DNA of 64,000 nucleotides from Flagellimonas marinaquae. Its GTDB lineage: Bacteria; Bacteroidota; Bacteroidia; Flavobacteriales; Flavobacteriaceae. A program made the translations under genes and the position numbers. Within the stretch, counting starts at the first letter, position 1. Each line of letters starts with the position of its first letter. Below are positions 50,688 through 60,325 of this stretch, one piece after another. The notes beneath the pieces were generated by a model, which saw nothing but the letters and a program-made list of their open reading frames with translations, searched no databases and was not told where the DNA came from. The stretch lies in NCBI RefSeq assembly GCF_003992675.1, contig NZ_RZMZ01000016.1, positions 124,001-188,000 of the forward strand. The letters run 5' to 3'.

Positions 50688-53600
50688 TTATTGATTGCCC
50701 TCTTCATCATAGCCTGCGGGCCGTTTCCATCGCACAGGGGCATCAGGTTCTGGTTTCATTATAAATTCTTGGGTTTCCAAAAGCTTTAATGCTTCTCGGA
50801 CGGCTCTTTCTAATTGGGGATCCTTTCCCGCAACAACATCTTTTGGGGCTTGGATCACCTCGATGTCGGGAGAAATGCCTTTTCCTTCCACATCCCATTC
50901 CCCATCATTATTGTAAAAGCCGCCTCGGGGAGCTACCATTCGTCCTCCATCAATAAAGGGAGGGGTGTCCCAAGTCCCAACAAGTCCACCCCAAGTTCGG
51001 GTTCCTACCAAAGGCCCCAATCCTTTTTCCTTGAACATATAGGGCAATAAATCCCCTCCAGACCCCGCACGTTCGTTAATAATCATCACTTTTGGACCCC
51101 ATATTCCAGCTATGGGACTGGTCCAAGGACGATTTTCATTGGCTTTACTGTTGAAATATCCAAAAGGTTCCCTGGACATGATGTCGATCATATAATCTGC
51201 TGCCGAACCGCCACCATTGTTACGCTCATCTAAAATGACCCCTTTCTTATCCTGTTGGGAGAAGTAGTACTTGTTGAAACTACGGAAGCCATTGCCACTG
51301 GTGTTGGGGATGTACACATAAGCCAGTTTTCCGCCTGACATTTGGTCTACCTTCCTTCGATTTTCTTCCACCCAGTCCATATACCGTAGTTGATACTCGT
51401 TGGCAACGGGTTTTACGGTGAGCATTCGCGAACCGTCCATACTTGGTTTGCTGTTTACTTGGATGTTGATGGTACGGTCTGCAGTCTGGGCCAATAAATC
51501 ATACATATTCTTGTCGGCCGATAGTGCTTTGCCGTTAATGCCCACAAGGTAATCCCCTTCCTTGACATCCAAGCCTGGCATGGCCAAAGGAGCGCGCAAC
51601 TCTGGATTCCAGTGTTCTCCGGTATATATTTTTTTGATTTGATAGTAGCCGTTGTCCAGTTCAAAATCTGCACCCAAAAGGCCTACCGGTACTCGGTCCA
51701 CATCGGGCATATCCCCTCCAGAAACGTAGGAATGACCAATGGCCACCTCTCCACTCAGAATATCGACCACATAGTTAAGGTCGGTTCTGTGTTTTACGTG
51801 CTTGATCCACGGTTGGTACCAGCTGTAAACTTTGTCCCAAGGTGCCCCGTGTACATTATCGACATAGAGAAAATCCCTCATGTATCGCCAACCCTCCTTA
51901 AAAATTTGTGCGTACTCCGCTTGGGGGTCAATTTTTATTTGGGCATCGATGCTGAGTTTGTCCTCTGGTTTGGGTGGGGCTTTGGTATCGGTAATCATCC
52001 AACCGCCTGAATTTTTGACCAATGCATATGTTCCATTCGTTGAGGTTCGCATAAAGTTAACGCCATCGGCAAAATCAGTGGCCTTTTCCTTCGCAACATC
52101 ATAAGAATGCACTTTTAGGCCAGGAGTATTGGGAACTGCTTCAGCCACAAAAATTTGCTTTTCGGGACCAGGCTGTAAAAACTGATAGTCCCTAGCAGGA
52201 AGCTCCAACGCGACCACCCTATCCTGAATGTTGGTAAAATCGATTACCACTGGCTTGGATGTCGATTCTTCTTCTTTTTTGTCATCCTTTTTTGATTTGG
52301 GTCCCTTGTCCGACGAGTTTTCTTCCGGTTTGGAGCTTTCTTCGTCCGTTTCGGGAAGGTTCGGGGCCTTGCCCGAAGCACTCAATACCAAAGCGTACAA
52401 ACTTCGGGTAACTCTGGGGTCATAAGAGCTCATATCCAGCCAACCTGAAGCTAGGCCGTAATCGGTACTGGCCAAAAAGTACAAGTATTCGCCGGACACA
52501 TCCCAAATAGGACTTGTAGCATCAGCCGTTCCTTCCGTTACCTGAACCGTTTTTCCGGTTTGGGTGTCGTAAATAAAAACGGCTTTAAAATGACTGTCCT
52601 GTTGTTTTTCATAGGTAATCCAGCGGCTATCGGGCGACCAAACGGGATTCATGGTCCTGTTCGGGTGGGCATAACGGTCTGTATCAACCTTGACCACCTT
52701 TCCCGATTCAATATTCACATACCACATATTGTAATCCGTGTCCGTATAGGCAATCAGTTTTCCGTTTGGGGACCAATCCGGTTGAAAGTAGAAGGTCGGG
52801 TTTTCCAAAGGATAGGATTTCTGGTCATTCCCATATTGATCGGAAACCACCAATTGATATTCCCCGCTGCGGTCGGAAAACCATGCTATTTTATCGCCTT
52901 TGGGCGACCACACGGGATACCGATCCGCCACCCCAGAGGATTGGGTGAGGTTTCTCCAGCTACCCTCCTCTTTGGGAAAGGTGAAAATATCGCCCCGATG
53001 TTCAAAGATGGCCCTTTTTCCGTTAGGTGAAATGTTTGCGTTTCTCACGGAATTTGCGGAAACCTTCTCCCATCGCTCTCGGCTAAAGTTCAGATCGCCC
53101 TTGACGGTTATGGTCAAAGGATTACTTTGTTTTGTGGCGAGGTCCATCAGGTGCAAGCGCCCCCCTTGTTCATACACCAGTTGGTTGTCAAGGACATCCA
53201 AGTTTTTTACATCAAATTTTTTGTGAAACGTAATCTGTTCCTCGGTCTTGGTATTGATATCAAAGCTCCATACATTACTGGTATAATCACGTTCGGATAG
53301 GTAGTACACCTTGTTGCCCGACCACACGGGGTACAGATGGCGTTCCTGGTCCAATTGAGGGGTGGTCATCAATTCATAGGTGTCCAAATTCACGATCCAA
53401 ATGGGCATGGCCTGTCCACCACGATAGTTTCGCCATTCGGGATCCCACGAAGTGATAGGGGTGTAGGCGATATATGAACCATCCGCAGCGATATTACCAT
53501 AAGCCCCTCTGGGAATTTCCAAGGCTTTGGGCAGTCCTCCGTTTGGTGAAACGGTAAAAAACTGACTGGTCATGGTCGGTCTTGCATTTCGGGTGGAACG

Positions 53601-53963
53601 AAACAGGATATCACCTTCGGGGGTCCAACCTTGTACTTCGTCCATGGCAGGATGAAAAGTAATCCGTTTGGGTGTGCCCCCGTCCGAAGGTATCACGTAC
53701 ACATCGCTGTTCCCATCGTACTCTGCCGTAAAAGCGATCCATTTCCCGTCCTTGGAAAAACGAGGGTCAGATTCGTTGCCTACCCCACTCGTAAGGCGTT
53801 GGGCTTCGCCACCGCTAAGTGGGGCTTTCCAAAGGTCGTTGGCGTGTACAAACACCACGGAATTATTGCTCAACGTGGGCTCACGCAACAATAATGTGCC
53901 CTCTTGGGCCGTCAGTTGTATCATTGCCAGTAATGCAATTCCTAAAATATATATTCTTCTCAT
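50688..53963 (-). CDS. Tricorn-type S41 peptidase
   Basis: A 1091-residue exported protease. A signal peptide (ILGIALLAMIQLTAQ, cleaved near residue 19) leads into a long beta-propeller (about 30-540) with TolB/WD-like repeats (SNDVYVIPSDGGTPKRITFH; APIWDVSGEYLYFLAS). A charged linker (about 545-580, rich in Ser, Glu, Lys) follows, then a C1-type core and PDZ-like domain (about 740-850). The S41 catalytic domain is at the C-terminal end with IINERAGSGGDLLPYMFKEK, where the Ser before GG is the nucleophile. Members degrade peptides, in the periplasm here. It stands alone, terminator-bounded. Confidence 0.93.
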   Translation of the reverse strand: MRRIYILGIALLAMIQLTAQEGTLLLREPTLSNNSVVFVHANDLWKAPLSGGEAQRLTSGVGNESDPRFSKDGKWIAFTAEYDGNSDVYVIPSDGGTPKRITFHPAMDEVQGWTPEGDILFRSTRNARPTMTSQFFTVSPNGGLPKALEIPRGAYGNIAADGSYIAYTPITSWDPEWRNYRGGQAMPIWIVNLDTYELMTTPQLDQERHLYPVWSGNKVYYLSERDYTSNVWSFDINTKTEEQITFHKKFDVKNLDVLDNQLVYEQGGRLHLMDLATKQSNPLTITVKGDLNFSRERWEKVSANSVRNANISPNGKRAIFEHRGDIFTFPKEEGSWRNLTQSSGVADRYPVWSPKGDKIAWFSDRSGEYQLVVSDQYGNDQKSYPLENPTFYFQPDWSPNGKLIAYTDTDYNMWYVNIESGKVVKVDTDRYAHPNRTMNPVWSPDSRWITYEKQQDSHFKAVFIYDTQTGKTVQVTEGTADATSPIWDVSGEYLYFLASTDYGLASGWLDMSSYDPRVTRSLYALVLSASGKAPNLPETDEESSKPEENSSDKGPKSKKDDKKEEESTSKPVVIDFTNIQDRVVALELPARDYQFLQPGPEKQIFVAEAVPNTPGLKVHSYDVAKEKATDFADGVNFMRTSTNGTYALVKNSGGWMITDTKAPPKPEDKLSIDAQIKIDPQAEYAQIFKEGWRYMRDFLYVDNVHGAPWDKVYSWYQPWIKHVKHRTDLNYVVDILSGEVAIGHSYVSGGDMPDVDRVPVGLLGADFELDNGYYQIKKIYTGEHWNPELRAPLAMPGLDVKEGDYLVGINGKALSADKNMYDLLAQTADRTINIQVNSKPSMDGSRMLTVKPVANEYQLRYMDWVEENRRKVDQMSGGKLAYVYIPNTSGNGFRSFNKYYFSQQDKKGVILDERNNGGGSAADYMIDIMSREPFGYFNSKANENRPWTSPIAGIWGPKVMIINERAGSGGDLLPYMFKEKGLGPLVGTRTWGGLVGTWDTPPFIDGGRMVAPRGGFYNNDGEWDVEGKGISPDIEVIQAPKDVVAGKDPQLERAVREALKLLETQEFIMKPEPDAPVRWKRPAGYDEEGNQ

Positions 53964-54067
53964 TGGATTGGTTTGAGGTTACTAACTAATTATTGGGATA
54001 CTTCCCTAGTGCCTTAAAAATACATAAAACAAGGGAGGAGTTGTCCGACCAAGGTATAAAAGCTGAT

Positions 54068-54343
54068 TCAAGAGGATAACGTCCGCAACCGCTTCAGTTT
54101 TTCCAATACTTCGTAGACCGAAAAGCTTCGCGCAAAGCGGTACATTTCCTTGTCGTCTACCTTGATGATGACTACCGGAAGGGTAAAGACCATTGATTGT
54201 CCGGTAAACGCTGCTTCCTCCTCCACATCCACCAAACGGATGTCTACTTTTGGGAAGTTTTCCTGTACGGCCTCAAGGAGTTTAGGCTTCAACACCTTGC
54301 AGACCCCACAGGTTTTGCTGGTAAAATAAATCAGTTCCGTCAT
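54068..54343 (-). CDS. Thioredoxin-like protein
   Basis: A 91-residue protein from the ATG at 54343 (a TTG four codons upstream is less likely). It has the thioredoxin fold with active site TSKTCGVCKVLKP (Cys12 and Cys15) and the cis-Pro in VFTLPVVIIKV. It has no signal peptide. The CGVC active site and 90-residue length fit a small reducing thioredoxin. It is same-strand and 24 bases after the NIPSNAP lipoprotein gene. Confidence 0.88.
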   Translation of the reverse strand: MTELIYFTSKTCGVCKVLKPKLLEAVQENFPKVDIRLVDVEEEAAFTGQSMVFTLPVVIIKVDDKEMYRFARSFSVYEVLEKLKRLRTLSS

Positions 54344-54366
54344 GTGATACTTCAAGTTCGAATTAC

Positions 54367-55179
54367 CTAATAATTGGAATATTCAGTGGGGTACAAGAGC
54401 CATATATCAGCATGGTTCACATTATTTTCATATTTGGGCATGACAATCAGTTCCTTCCATTCTGGAGAATCCACAAAAGCTTCCCAGTTCTTGTCCCTAG
54501 TGGCCATATCGGCATGGGTGGTCATGTACATTAAATTGGGCATTTTGGGCCCGGAGAGCACTTCACCGTAAAATACAGCGTTAAATCCCAGTCGGTCAAA
54601 CAGCTTTACTTCTCCTCCCGCATTGAACATATCCACTTTGTTCCAATAATATTTTTCCGTAGGAGATTCATAACTACGTAGTTCATAAATCCGCTCCGAT
54701 CTTGGACTCTCCAAATTGGGTGTTTTCATCTGCGGCATATCTGCAAAGGCGCGCATCAGGATGGATTGGATATGATCGTAAGGTGGGTTGTCGTAATTTG
54801 CATCGATATAGGCGCTGCCAGCGCTCATATAAGTGCTGTCTTTCATGATGTTTTCCTCCAATGCGCGGAACTGTTCCAAATCTTCAAAAGGTAATAGCAC
54901 ATAGGTTTTCTGTACCGTATCGGTTTCGGTTGGACGTGATTTAAAAACCCCGATCTTGTCAATACCCTGTCTTTTTGCAGCAGGCATGAACGTGTTTTGG
55001 AGGTAGTTGTCCACTGTGGCCACTTGTTCCTCGGAGTTGAAGGAATAGATTTTCAGTTGATAGAATTCACGTTGATCTGATGTGGTCTCCGGTGATTGGG
55101 TGGTTTCCTCGGTTTCGGGTTTCGGGTTGCCGCAGCTTGCCAGGATGCAACAGGCCAATAGCAGTTTGATAGTTTTCAT
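54367..55179 (-). CDS. NIPSNAP-family lipoprotein
   Basis: A 270-residue protein with a lipoprotein signal (MKTIKLLLACCILASCGNPK, Cys at 16), a Thr/Glu-rich stretch, then two NIPSNAP-like domains: FYQLKIYSFNSEEQVATVDN (about 40-150) and RIYELRSYESPTEKYYWNKV (about 160-270). NIPSNAP is a ferredoxin-like fold of unclear biochemical role. The membrane-anchored form is frequent in Bacteroidota, sometimes near sugar-oxidation genes. Here the only neighbours are a thioredoxin and an MFS gene. Confidence 0.88.
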   Translation of the reverse strand: MKTIKLLLACCILASCGNPKPETEETTQSPETTSDQREFYQLKIYSFNSEEQVATVDNYLQNTFMPAAKRQGIDKIGVFKSRPTETDTVQKTYVLLPFEDLEQFRALEENIMKDSTYMSAGSAYIDANYDNPPYDHIQSILMRAFADMPQMKTPNLESPRSERIYELRSYESPTEKYYWNKVDMFNAGGEVKLFDRLGFNAVFYGEVLSGPKMPNLMYMTTHADMATRDKNWEAFVDSPEWKELIVMPKYENNVNHADIWLLYPTEYSNY

Positions 55180-55260
55180 GTAGCGTAGTTTGGTTATAAA
55201 ATAGGATGCCCCAAGATACGGATTAAATCAAAGAGGTTTGGAACAGTTTCGGATGTGTTT

Positions 55261-56433
55261 TTAACCTCTTTTCTTCGAAGCCAAGGCTATTAACCCTAAA
55301 ATGGGACCTATGGACAAAACCATGTAAACCATGTTGGAGCCGGTCCATATTCGAACTTCATTTACCAATTGAATGCTGACAATGGTAATGGCAAATCCAA
55401 TACAGTTCACAATGGTTAGAGCGGTGCCTTTGATCTCTGCGGAAGCGTTTTGGGCCACCAAGGTGGAGAAGAGAGGGGAATCGGCAATTACGACCATGCC
55501 CCAGAATAGTAAAAAGGCGATGAAAAGGGTGGTTGACCCCTGCATGAAAAGTAAGGGTGAAATCAAACAACAAACCCCAGAGAGGAGAAGAGCGATGGAA
55601 GCTACGCGTTTGGTTCCGGCCACTTGGGACAGATAACCGCCCAATACGCAGGCCAAGCCACCTACGGCAATAATGACAAAGGACAATAAGGGAATGGGAA
55701 AGTGGGTGTTTGGATGGGCAAGCGCATAGATTTGCAGCATGATCGGGACAAAGGCCCAAAAAGTATACAGCTCCCACATGTGGCCAAAATAGCCGAAGGC
55801 GGCCGAGCGAAAATTTCGGTTTTGGAACACTTGGACGAAGGCGGATAATTGAAGCTGTTGGCTCCGTTTTCGGTAAGGGCCATTGGGAACGAGCGCAATC
55901 ATCAGGCTGCCGCCCAAAACGGCCAAGCCGGAAGTGGACACCAAAACGGTATTCCACGGCAGGGTATGGGTCATTTCCTTGAGCAAATGGGGAAATGCGG
56001 TGCCGACCACCAGCGCACCGACCAAATAACCGAGGGATTTGCCCAATCCTTTTTCGTAGTAATCGGCGGCAATCTTCATGCCTACGGGGTAGATGCCCGC
56101 GAGAAAAAAGCCCGTCAAAAACCGAAAGGATAAGATGCTCGCCAGTCCGTTACCGTCCCAAACCACACCCAAATTAAAGAGTGCCCCCAAAACAGCACAG
56201 CCAAAAAATACCTTGGATGGCGAAAACCGATCAGCAATGGATAACATGGCAAATACAAGGGTACCGAGGATAAACCCAAACTGCACTGCTGAGGTTAAAT
56301 GTCCCACCGCACTTTCACTTAACCCAAAGGTGGCAACCAAATCACGCATGACTCCATTGCCCGCAAACCAAAGCGAGGTGCAGCAAAACTGCGACAACAC
56401 GATGACGGGGAGGATGTGTTTGGAGGGTTTCAT
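55261..56433 (-). CDS. MFS transporter
   Basis: A 390-residue protein of 12 helices with the MFS layout; the typical loop between helices 2 and 3 is weak (IADRFSPSKVFF). A long hydrophobic stretch opens it (ILPVIVLSQFCCTSLWFAGN). The second half contains GGYLSQVAGTKRVASIALLL. Substrate unknown; drug, nitrate-like and sugar carriers share the fold. It is separated by 82 bases from the lipoprotein gene downstream. Confidence 0.9.
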   Translation of the reverse strand: MKPSKHILPVIVLSQFCCTSLWFAGNGVMRDLVATFGLSESAVGHLTSAVQFGFILGTLVFAMLSIADRFSPSKVFFGCAVLGALFNLGVVWDGNGLASILSFRFLTGFFLAGIYPVGMKIAADYYEKGLGKSLGYLVGALVVGTAFPHLLKEMTHTLPWNTVLVSTSGLAVLGGSLMIALVPNGPYRKRSQQLQLSAFVQVFQNRNFRSAAFGYFGHMWELYTFWAFVPIMLQIYALAHPNTHFPIPLLSFVIIAVGGLACVLGGYLSQVAGTKRVASIALLLSGVCCLISPLLFMQGSTTLFIAFLLFWGMVVIADSPLFSTLVAQNASAEIKGTALTIVNCIGFAITIVSIQLVNEVRIWTGSNMVYMVLSIGPILGLIALASKKRG

Positions 56434-56475
56434 TTTTTTTGGAGTTCAACTAGTGAAAAATGTGGTAATAATAAA

Positions 56476-57243
56476 TTATTTGATATTTGATTCATCCATA
56501 TAATCAAAGTCTAGCTCAAAAGCTTGATTGATAGAATCAATATTTTTTATCACATAAGTAAGCTCTCCTTTTTCAAATGCCTTCTCACCCATATAATCGA
56601 TGGGCTGGATAAAATACTTTCTATTCTTAGTATCAAAGAATCTTACAAACCCATAATGAAATGCAGATTTAACATGAGTCCATTCTGTTTGAGTATTCTT
56701 GGCAAGAAAATTGTAAGTCAAAGCTGTATCCGGTAAGCCTATAGTTATGTCCTTAAGATCAAATTCAGATGTATTTTTAAGACTGAATTTTAAGCTTCTA
56801 GTTGCTTTAATTTGATTTTCTATGGTTTGGTTGTTTTCATTTCCTTTGTTGATGTGGGAAGGAATGAAAAGACGGATAGCACCGATTATCCCAAAAAGAA
56901 TAAAGAATGTCAGATATATCTTTTGGTATCGGGTTAACGGTTCTTTTTTTAATCCTTTTTGAAATTTTTCATGACCTTTTCCAAACTTCTTTAGTTCAAT
57001 CCCTTTTTCTGTCAATTTGAAATAACCACTATTGTTTGCTGGTTTACCTATAATTTTAAAATATCCATGATTGACTCCAAAGGATTTTATTTCATCACAT
57101 AAATCCAGAAATTCTTCTCTTTCATTTGCTGATTTTGGATTGAACTCATCGAAAAGGGTATTATTAATAGAGAATAATCCAGAAGGGTCAGATAATTTAT
57201 TGACGGTAAAATCAAAATACTTTGTCACCTCTTTTTCATTCAT
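56476..57243 (-). CDS. AT-rich membrane-anchored winged-helix-like protein
   Basis: A 255-residue protein unlike its neighbours in base use: the DNA is visibly richer in A/T than the polA or MFS genes. The N-terminal part (about 1-95) looks like a winged helix (FLDLCDEIKSFGVNHGYFKI, then the wing NNSGYFKLTEKGIELKKFGK). One membrane helix follows (about 104-125, IYLTFFILFGIIGAIRLFIP). The remaining 130 residues would lie outside, beta-rich (TRSLKFSLKNTSEFDLKDIT, YFIQPIDYMGEKAFEKGELT). I do not recognise the family. The architecture fits a signal receptor or an accessory defence gene, and the base bias suggests acquisition. Confidence 0.7.
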   Translation of the reverse strand: MNEKEVTKYFDFTVNKLSDPSGLFSINNTLFDEFNPKSANEREEFLDLCDEIKSFGVNHGYFKIIGKPANNSGYFKLTEKGIELKKFGKGHEKFQKGLKKEPLTRYQKIYLTFFILFGIIGAIRLFIPSHINKGNENNQTIENQIKATRSLKFSLKNTSEFDLKDITIGLPDTALTYNFLAKNTQTEWTHVKSAFHYGFVRFFDTKNRKYFIQPIDYMGEKAFEKGELTYVIKNIDSINQAFELDFDYMDESNIK

Positions 57244-57281
57244 TTACACTATTTTGATAATTCTCATTAAAGGTTAGGCTT

Positions 57282-60116
57282 CTAATGCGCCTCTAACCAA
57301 TTCTCACCAATGCCCACTTCCACATCTAGCGGCACGGAGAGTTTATAGGCATTCTCCATTTCCGATTTGATGAGCTGTTTCATTTCTTCCAACTCGGGTT
57401 TGTAACAATCAAACACCAATTCATCGTGAACCTGCAGCAGCATTTTGGTCTTGTACTTTCCTTCGGAAAGCTTTTTATGGATGTTGATCATCGCAATTTT
57501 AATGATGTCCGCGGCACTTCCTTGAATGGGGGCATTCACGGCGTTTCGCTCTGCGGCACCGCGCACCACTTGGTTCCCCGCGTTGATGTCCTTTAAATAC
57601 CTACGGCGCCCCAACACCGTTTGCACATAACCATGCTCACGGGCAAAATCTACCTGCTCGCTGATGTAATTGCGTAATTTGGGATAGGTCTTGTAGTAGG
57701 TGTCGATAAGCTCCTTGGCTTCGGAACGGCTCAAATCCGTTTGGTTGCTCAACCCGAAGGCCGACACCCCATAAATAATCCCAAAGTTCACCGTTTTGGC
57801 GTTGCTACGCTGTTCGCGGGTCACTTCGTCAATCGACACATTAAATACTTTGGATGCCGTGGAAGCGTGAATGTCCTCCCCATTTTTAAATGCGGAGATC
57901 ATCGTGTCCTCCTCGCTCAGGGCCGCGATAATACGCAACTCAATTTGGGAGTAATCCGCCGCCAAGAGGACGTAATTCTCGTCCCTTGGGATAAAGGCCT
58001 TACGCACTTGCCGTCCGCGCTCAGTACGGATGGGGATGTTTTGCAAGTTCGGATTGTTGCTGCTCAAACGGCCTGTAGCGGCTACCGTTTGCATATAATC
58101 GGTATGCACCCGACCTGTTTTTTGTTGGACTTCATTCGGCAGGGCATCCACATAGGTGCTTTTTAGTTTGGCCAATCCGCGGTAGTCCAGCACGTTTTTG
58201 ATGATTTCGTGGTCCTTTGCCAAGTAGGACAGTACATCTTCCGAAGTGGAATATTGACCTGTTTTGGTCTTTTTCGGCTTATCCACCAGTTTCAACTTGC
58301 CAAAAAGGATGTCGCCCAATTGTTTGGGGGAGGCAATGTTGAATTCTTCGCCTGCATCAGCATAGATTTTCTTTTCCAGTTCCGCAATGTCCTTTTCAAG
58401 CGCTGTTGAAAGGTCGTTCAAATAAGCCTTATCCAAATTGATGCCTTCCAACTCCATATCTGCCAATACGCGGAGCAACGGAATTTCAATCTCATCGAAC
58501 AATGTATCCGTTTGGGCTTCCTTGAGTTCTGGAGTAAATTTCAGCCCCAGTTGAAACGTGATATCTGCATCCTCCACAGCATATTCCGTTTGTTTTTCCA
58601 AAGGAACCTCGCGCATACTGAGTTGGTTCTTGCCCTTTTTTCCGATGAGTTCGGTGATGGAAATGGGTGTGTAGTTGAGGTAGGTCTCGGACAGCACATC
58701 CATATTGTGGCGCATATCGGGGTTGATGAGGTAGTGGGCCAGCATGGTATCGAACAATTTTCCTTTGACCTCCACCCCGTAGTTTTGCATCACTTTGATG
58801 TCATATTTGAGGTTTTGTCCCACCTTTTCAATGGTTTCCGATTCAAAGAAAGGACGTAATTTTTCAATCAACGGTTGTGCATCATTTTGATTGTCGGGGA
58901 AGGGCACATAAAACCCTTTGCCGGGCGACCAACTAAATGAAATACCCACCAATTCGGCTTCCAGCGGATTTAGGGAGGTAGTCTCGGTATCAAAACAGAC
59001 GGAGGGTTGCTTCATCAGCATTTCCAGAAAGAGTTCCATCCCTAAACCATCCTGCACGTTCTGATAAAAGTGGGGAACGTCGCCAATGGTCATGCGGCTG
59101 TTCACATCTTTGATGGTGGCCGCGGCCTCCGACGGGTCGCCACCAAAAAGGGTAAACTGACCACTGCCCGCTACTTTGGCCTCTTTCTTGGCGGTTGGGG
59201 TGCTCGTCACTTGGGTGGTCGCTTCCGCTTCTTCGGTAAATAATTTGATGAACTGGTCCTTGAGCCTACGGAATTCGAGTTCTTCAAAAATCTCTTGGAC
59301 CTTTTCGGCATCGGGCGGACACATTTCGTAGTCTTCCGCATGGAATTGTACGTCACAGTCCGTTTTGATTTCTGCCAATTGTCTGGATAAACGGCCCAAC
59401 TCGGCATGCTCTTCCACCTTCTCTTTCATTTTTCCCTTGAGCTGGTCGGTATTGCTCAACAGCCCTTCCATTGAATCGAACTGTTCGATGAACTTTTTGG
59501 CCGTTTTGTCACCTACACCGGGCAGTCCAGGAATATTGTCACTGGCATCGCCCATCATTCCTAAATAATCAATGACCTGTTCGGGGCGCTTCACGCCAAA
59601 GCGTTTTTGCACTTCGGGGATACCCCAAATTTCGATACCGTTTCCCATTCGAGCTGGACGGTACATAAAAATATTCTCGCTCACCAATTGCCCAAAATCC
59701 TTGTCAGGCGTTACCATGAACACCTTGTAGTTCTCTTTTTCGGCCTGTTTCGCCAAGGTACCGATAAGGTCGTCGGCCTCGTAGCCTTCCAATTCCACAA
59801 CGGGAATCTTCATGGCCTTCAAAATCTGCTGAATATAGGGAACGGCAATACGGATGGCATCAGGTGTTTCATCCCGATTTGCCTTATAATCTTCGAACAT
59901 TTCGGTCCGCTCTACGCTGCCTCCCTTGTCGAAGGCCACGGCCAAATGGTCGGGCTGTTCGCGCTTGATCACATCAAAAAGGGAGTTCATAAACCCCATA
60001 ATGGCTGAGGTGTCCATCCCTTTGGAGTTGATTCGTGGGTTCTTGATCAGGGCATAGTAGCCACGGAAAATTAGCGCGTAGGCGTCTAAAAGAAACAGTC
60101 TTTTTTGGTCAGACAT
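57282..60116 (-). CDS. polA: DNA polymerase I
   Basis: A 944-residue family A polymerase for lagging-strand and repair synthesis. The N-terminal 5'-3' exonuclease (about 1-290) has FDKGGSVERTEMF and VTPDKDFGQLVSE. The 3'-5' proofreading domain (about 345-535) keeps the DEDD residues: VCFDTETTSLNP, GQNLKYDIKVM and YAVEDADITFQ, so proofreading is probably active. The polymerase palm has LLAADYSQIELRIIAALSEE (motif A), RSNAKTVNFGIIYG (motif B) and LLQVHDELVFD (motif C). The length is normal. Monocistronic. Confidence 0.97.
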   Translation of the reverse strand: MSDQKRLFLLDAYALIFRGYYALIKNPRINSKGMDTSAIMGFMNSLFDVIKREQPDHLAVAFDKGGSVERTEMFEDYKANRDETPDAIRIAVPYIQQILKAMKIPVVELEGYEADDLIGTLAKQAEKENYKVFMVTPDKDFGQLVSENIFMYRPARMGNGIEIWGIPEVQKRFGVKRPEQVIDYLGMMGDASDNIPGLPGVGDKTAKKFIEQFDSMEGLLSNTDQLKGKMKEKVEEHAELGRLSRQLAEIKTDCDVQFHAEDYEMCPPDAEKVQEIFEELEFRRLKDQFIKLFTEEAEATTQVTSTPTAKKEAKVAGSGQFTLFGGDPSEAAATIKDVNSRMTIGDVPHFYQNVQDGLGMELFLEMLMKQPSVCFDTETTSLNPLEAELVGISFSWSPGKGFYVPFPDNQNDAQPLIEKLRPFFESETIEKVGQNLKYDIKVMQNYGVEVKGKLFDTMLAHYLINPDMRHNMDVLSETYLNYTPISITELIGKKGKNQLSMREVPLEKQTEYAVEDADITFQLGLKFTPELKEAQTDTLFDEIEIPLLRVLADMELEGINLDKAYLNDLSTALEKDIAELEKKIYADAGEEFNIASPKQLGDILFGKLKLVDKPKKTKTGQYSTSEDVLSYLAKDHEIIKNVLDYRGLAKLKSTYVDALPNEVQQKTGRVHTDYMQTVAATGRLSSNNPNLQNIPIRTERGRQVRKAFIPRDENYVLLAADYSQIELRIIAALSEEDTMISAFKNGEDIHASTASKVFNVSIDEVTREQRSNAKTVNFGIIYGVSAFGLSNQTDLSRSEAKELIDTYYKTYPKLRNYISEQVDFAREHGYVQTVLGRRRYLKDINAGNQVVRGAAERNAVNAPIQGSAADIIKIAMINIHKKLSEGKYKTKMLLQVHDELVFDCYKPELEEMKQLIKSEMENAYKLSVPLDVEVGIGENWLEAH

Positions 60117-60325
60117 TTTATTCAGATATCAATGTTCAATAAAAAATAATGGTCCCCAGAATAGGGTAGGGATTAAAAGTACGAATTGCTGTTTAAAAGA
60201 TATGAGAATTGAGATATTAGATTTGAGAGGATTTGATTTTAGCCTTAAAAGACAAGAGACAAGACGGATAAAACCAGCCGTCCTGATTCTTGAATCTAAA
60301 AGCGTAGCGCTCTTGGTTCTGATAT

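Noticed and set aside
56476-57243. A defence island near polA
   Set aside because: Only one AT-rich gene is found, and its neighbours are housekeeping genes. No nuclease, helicase or other defence partner accompanies it.
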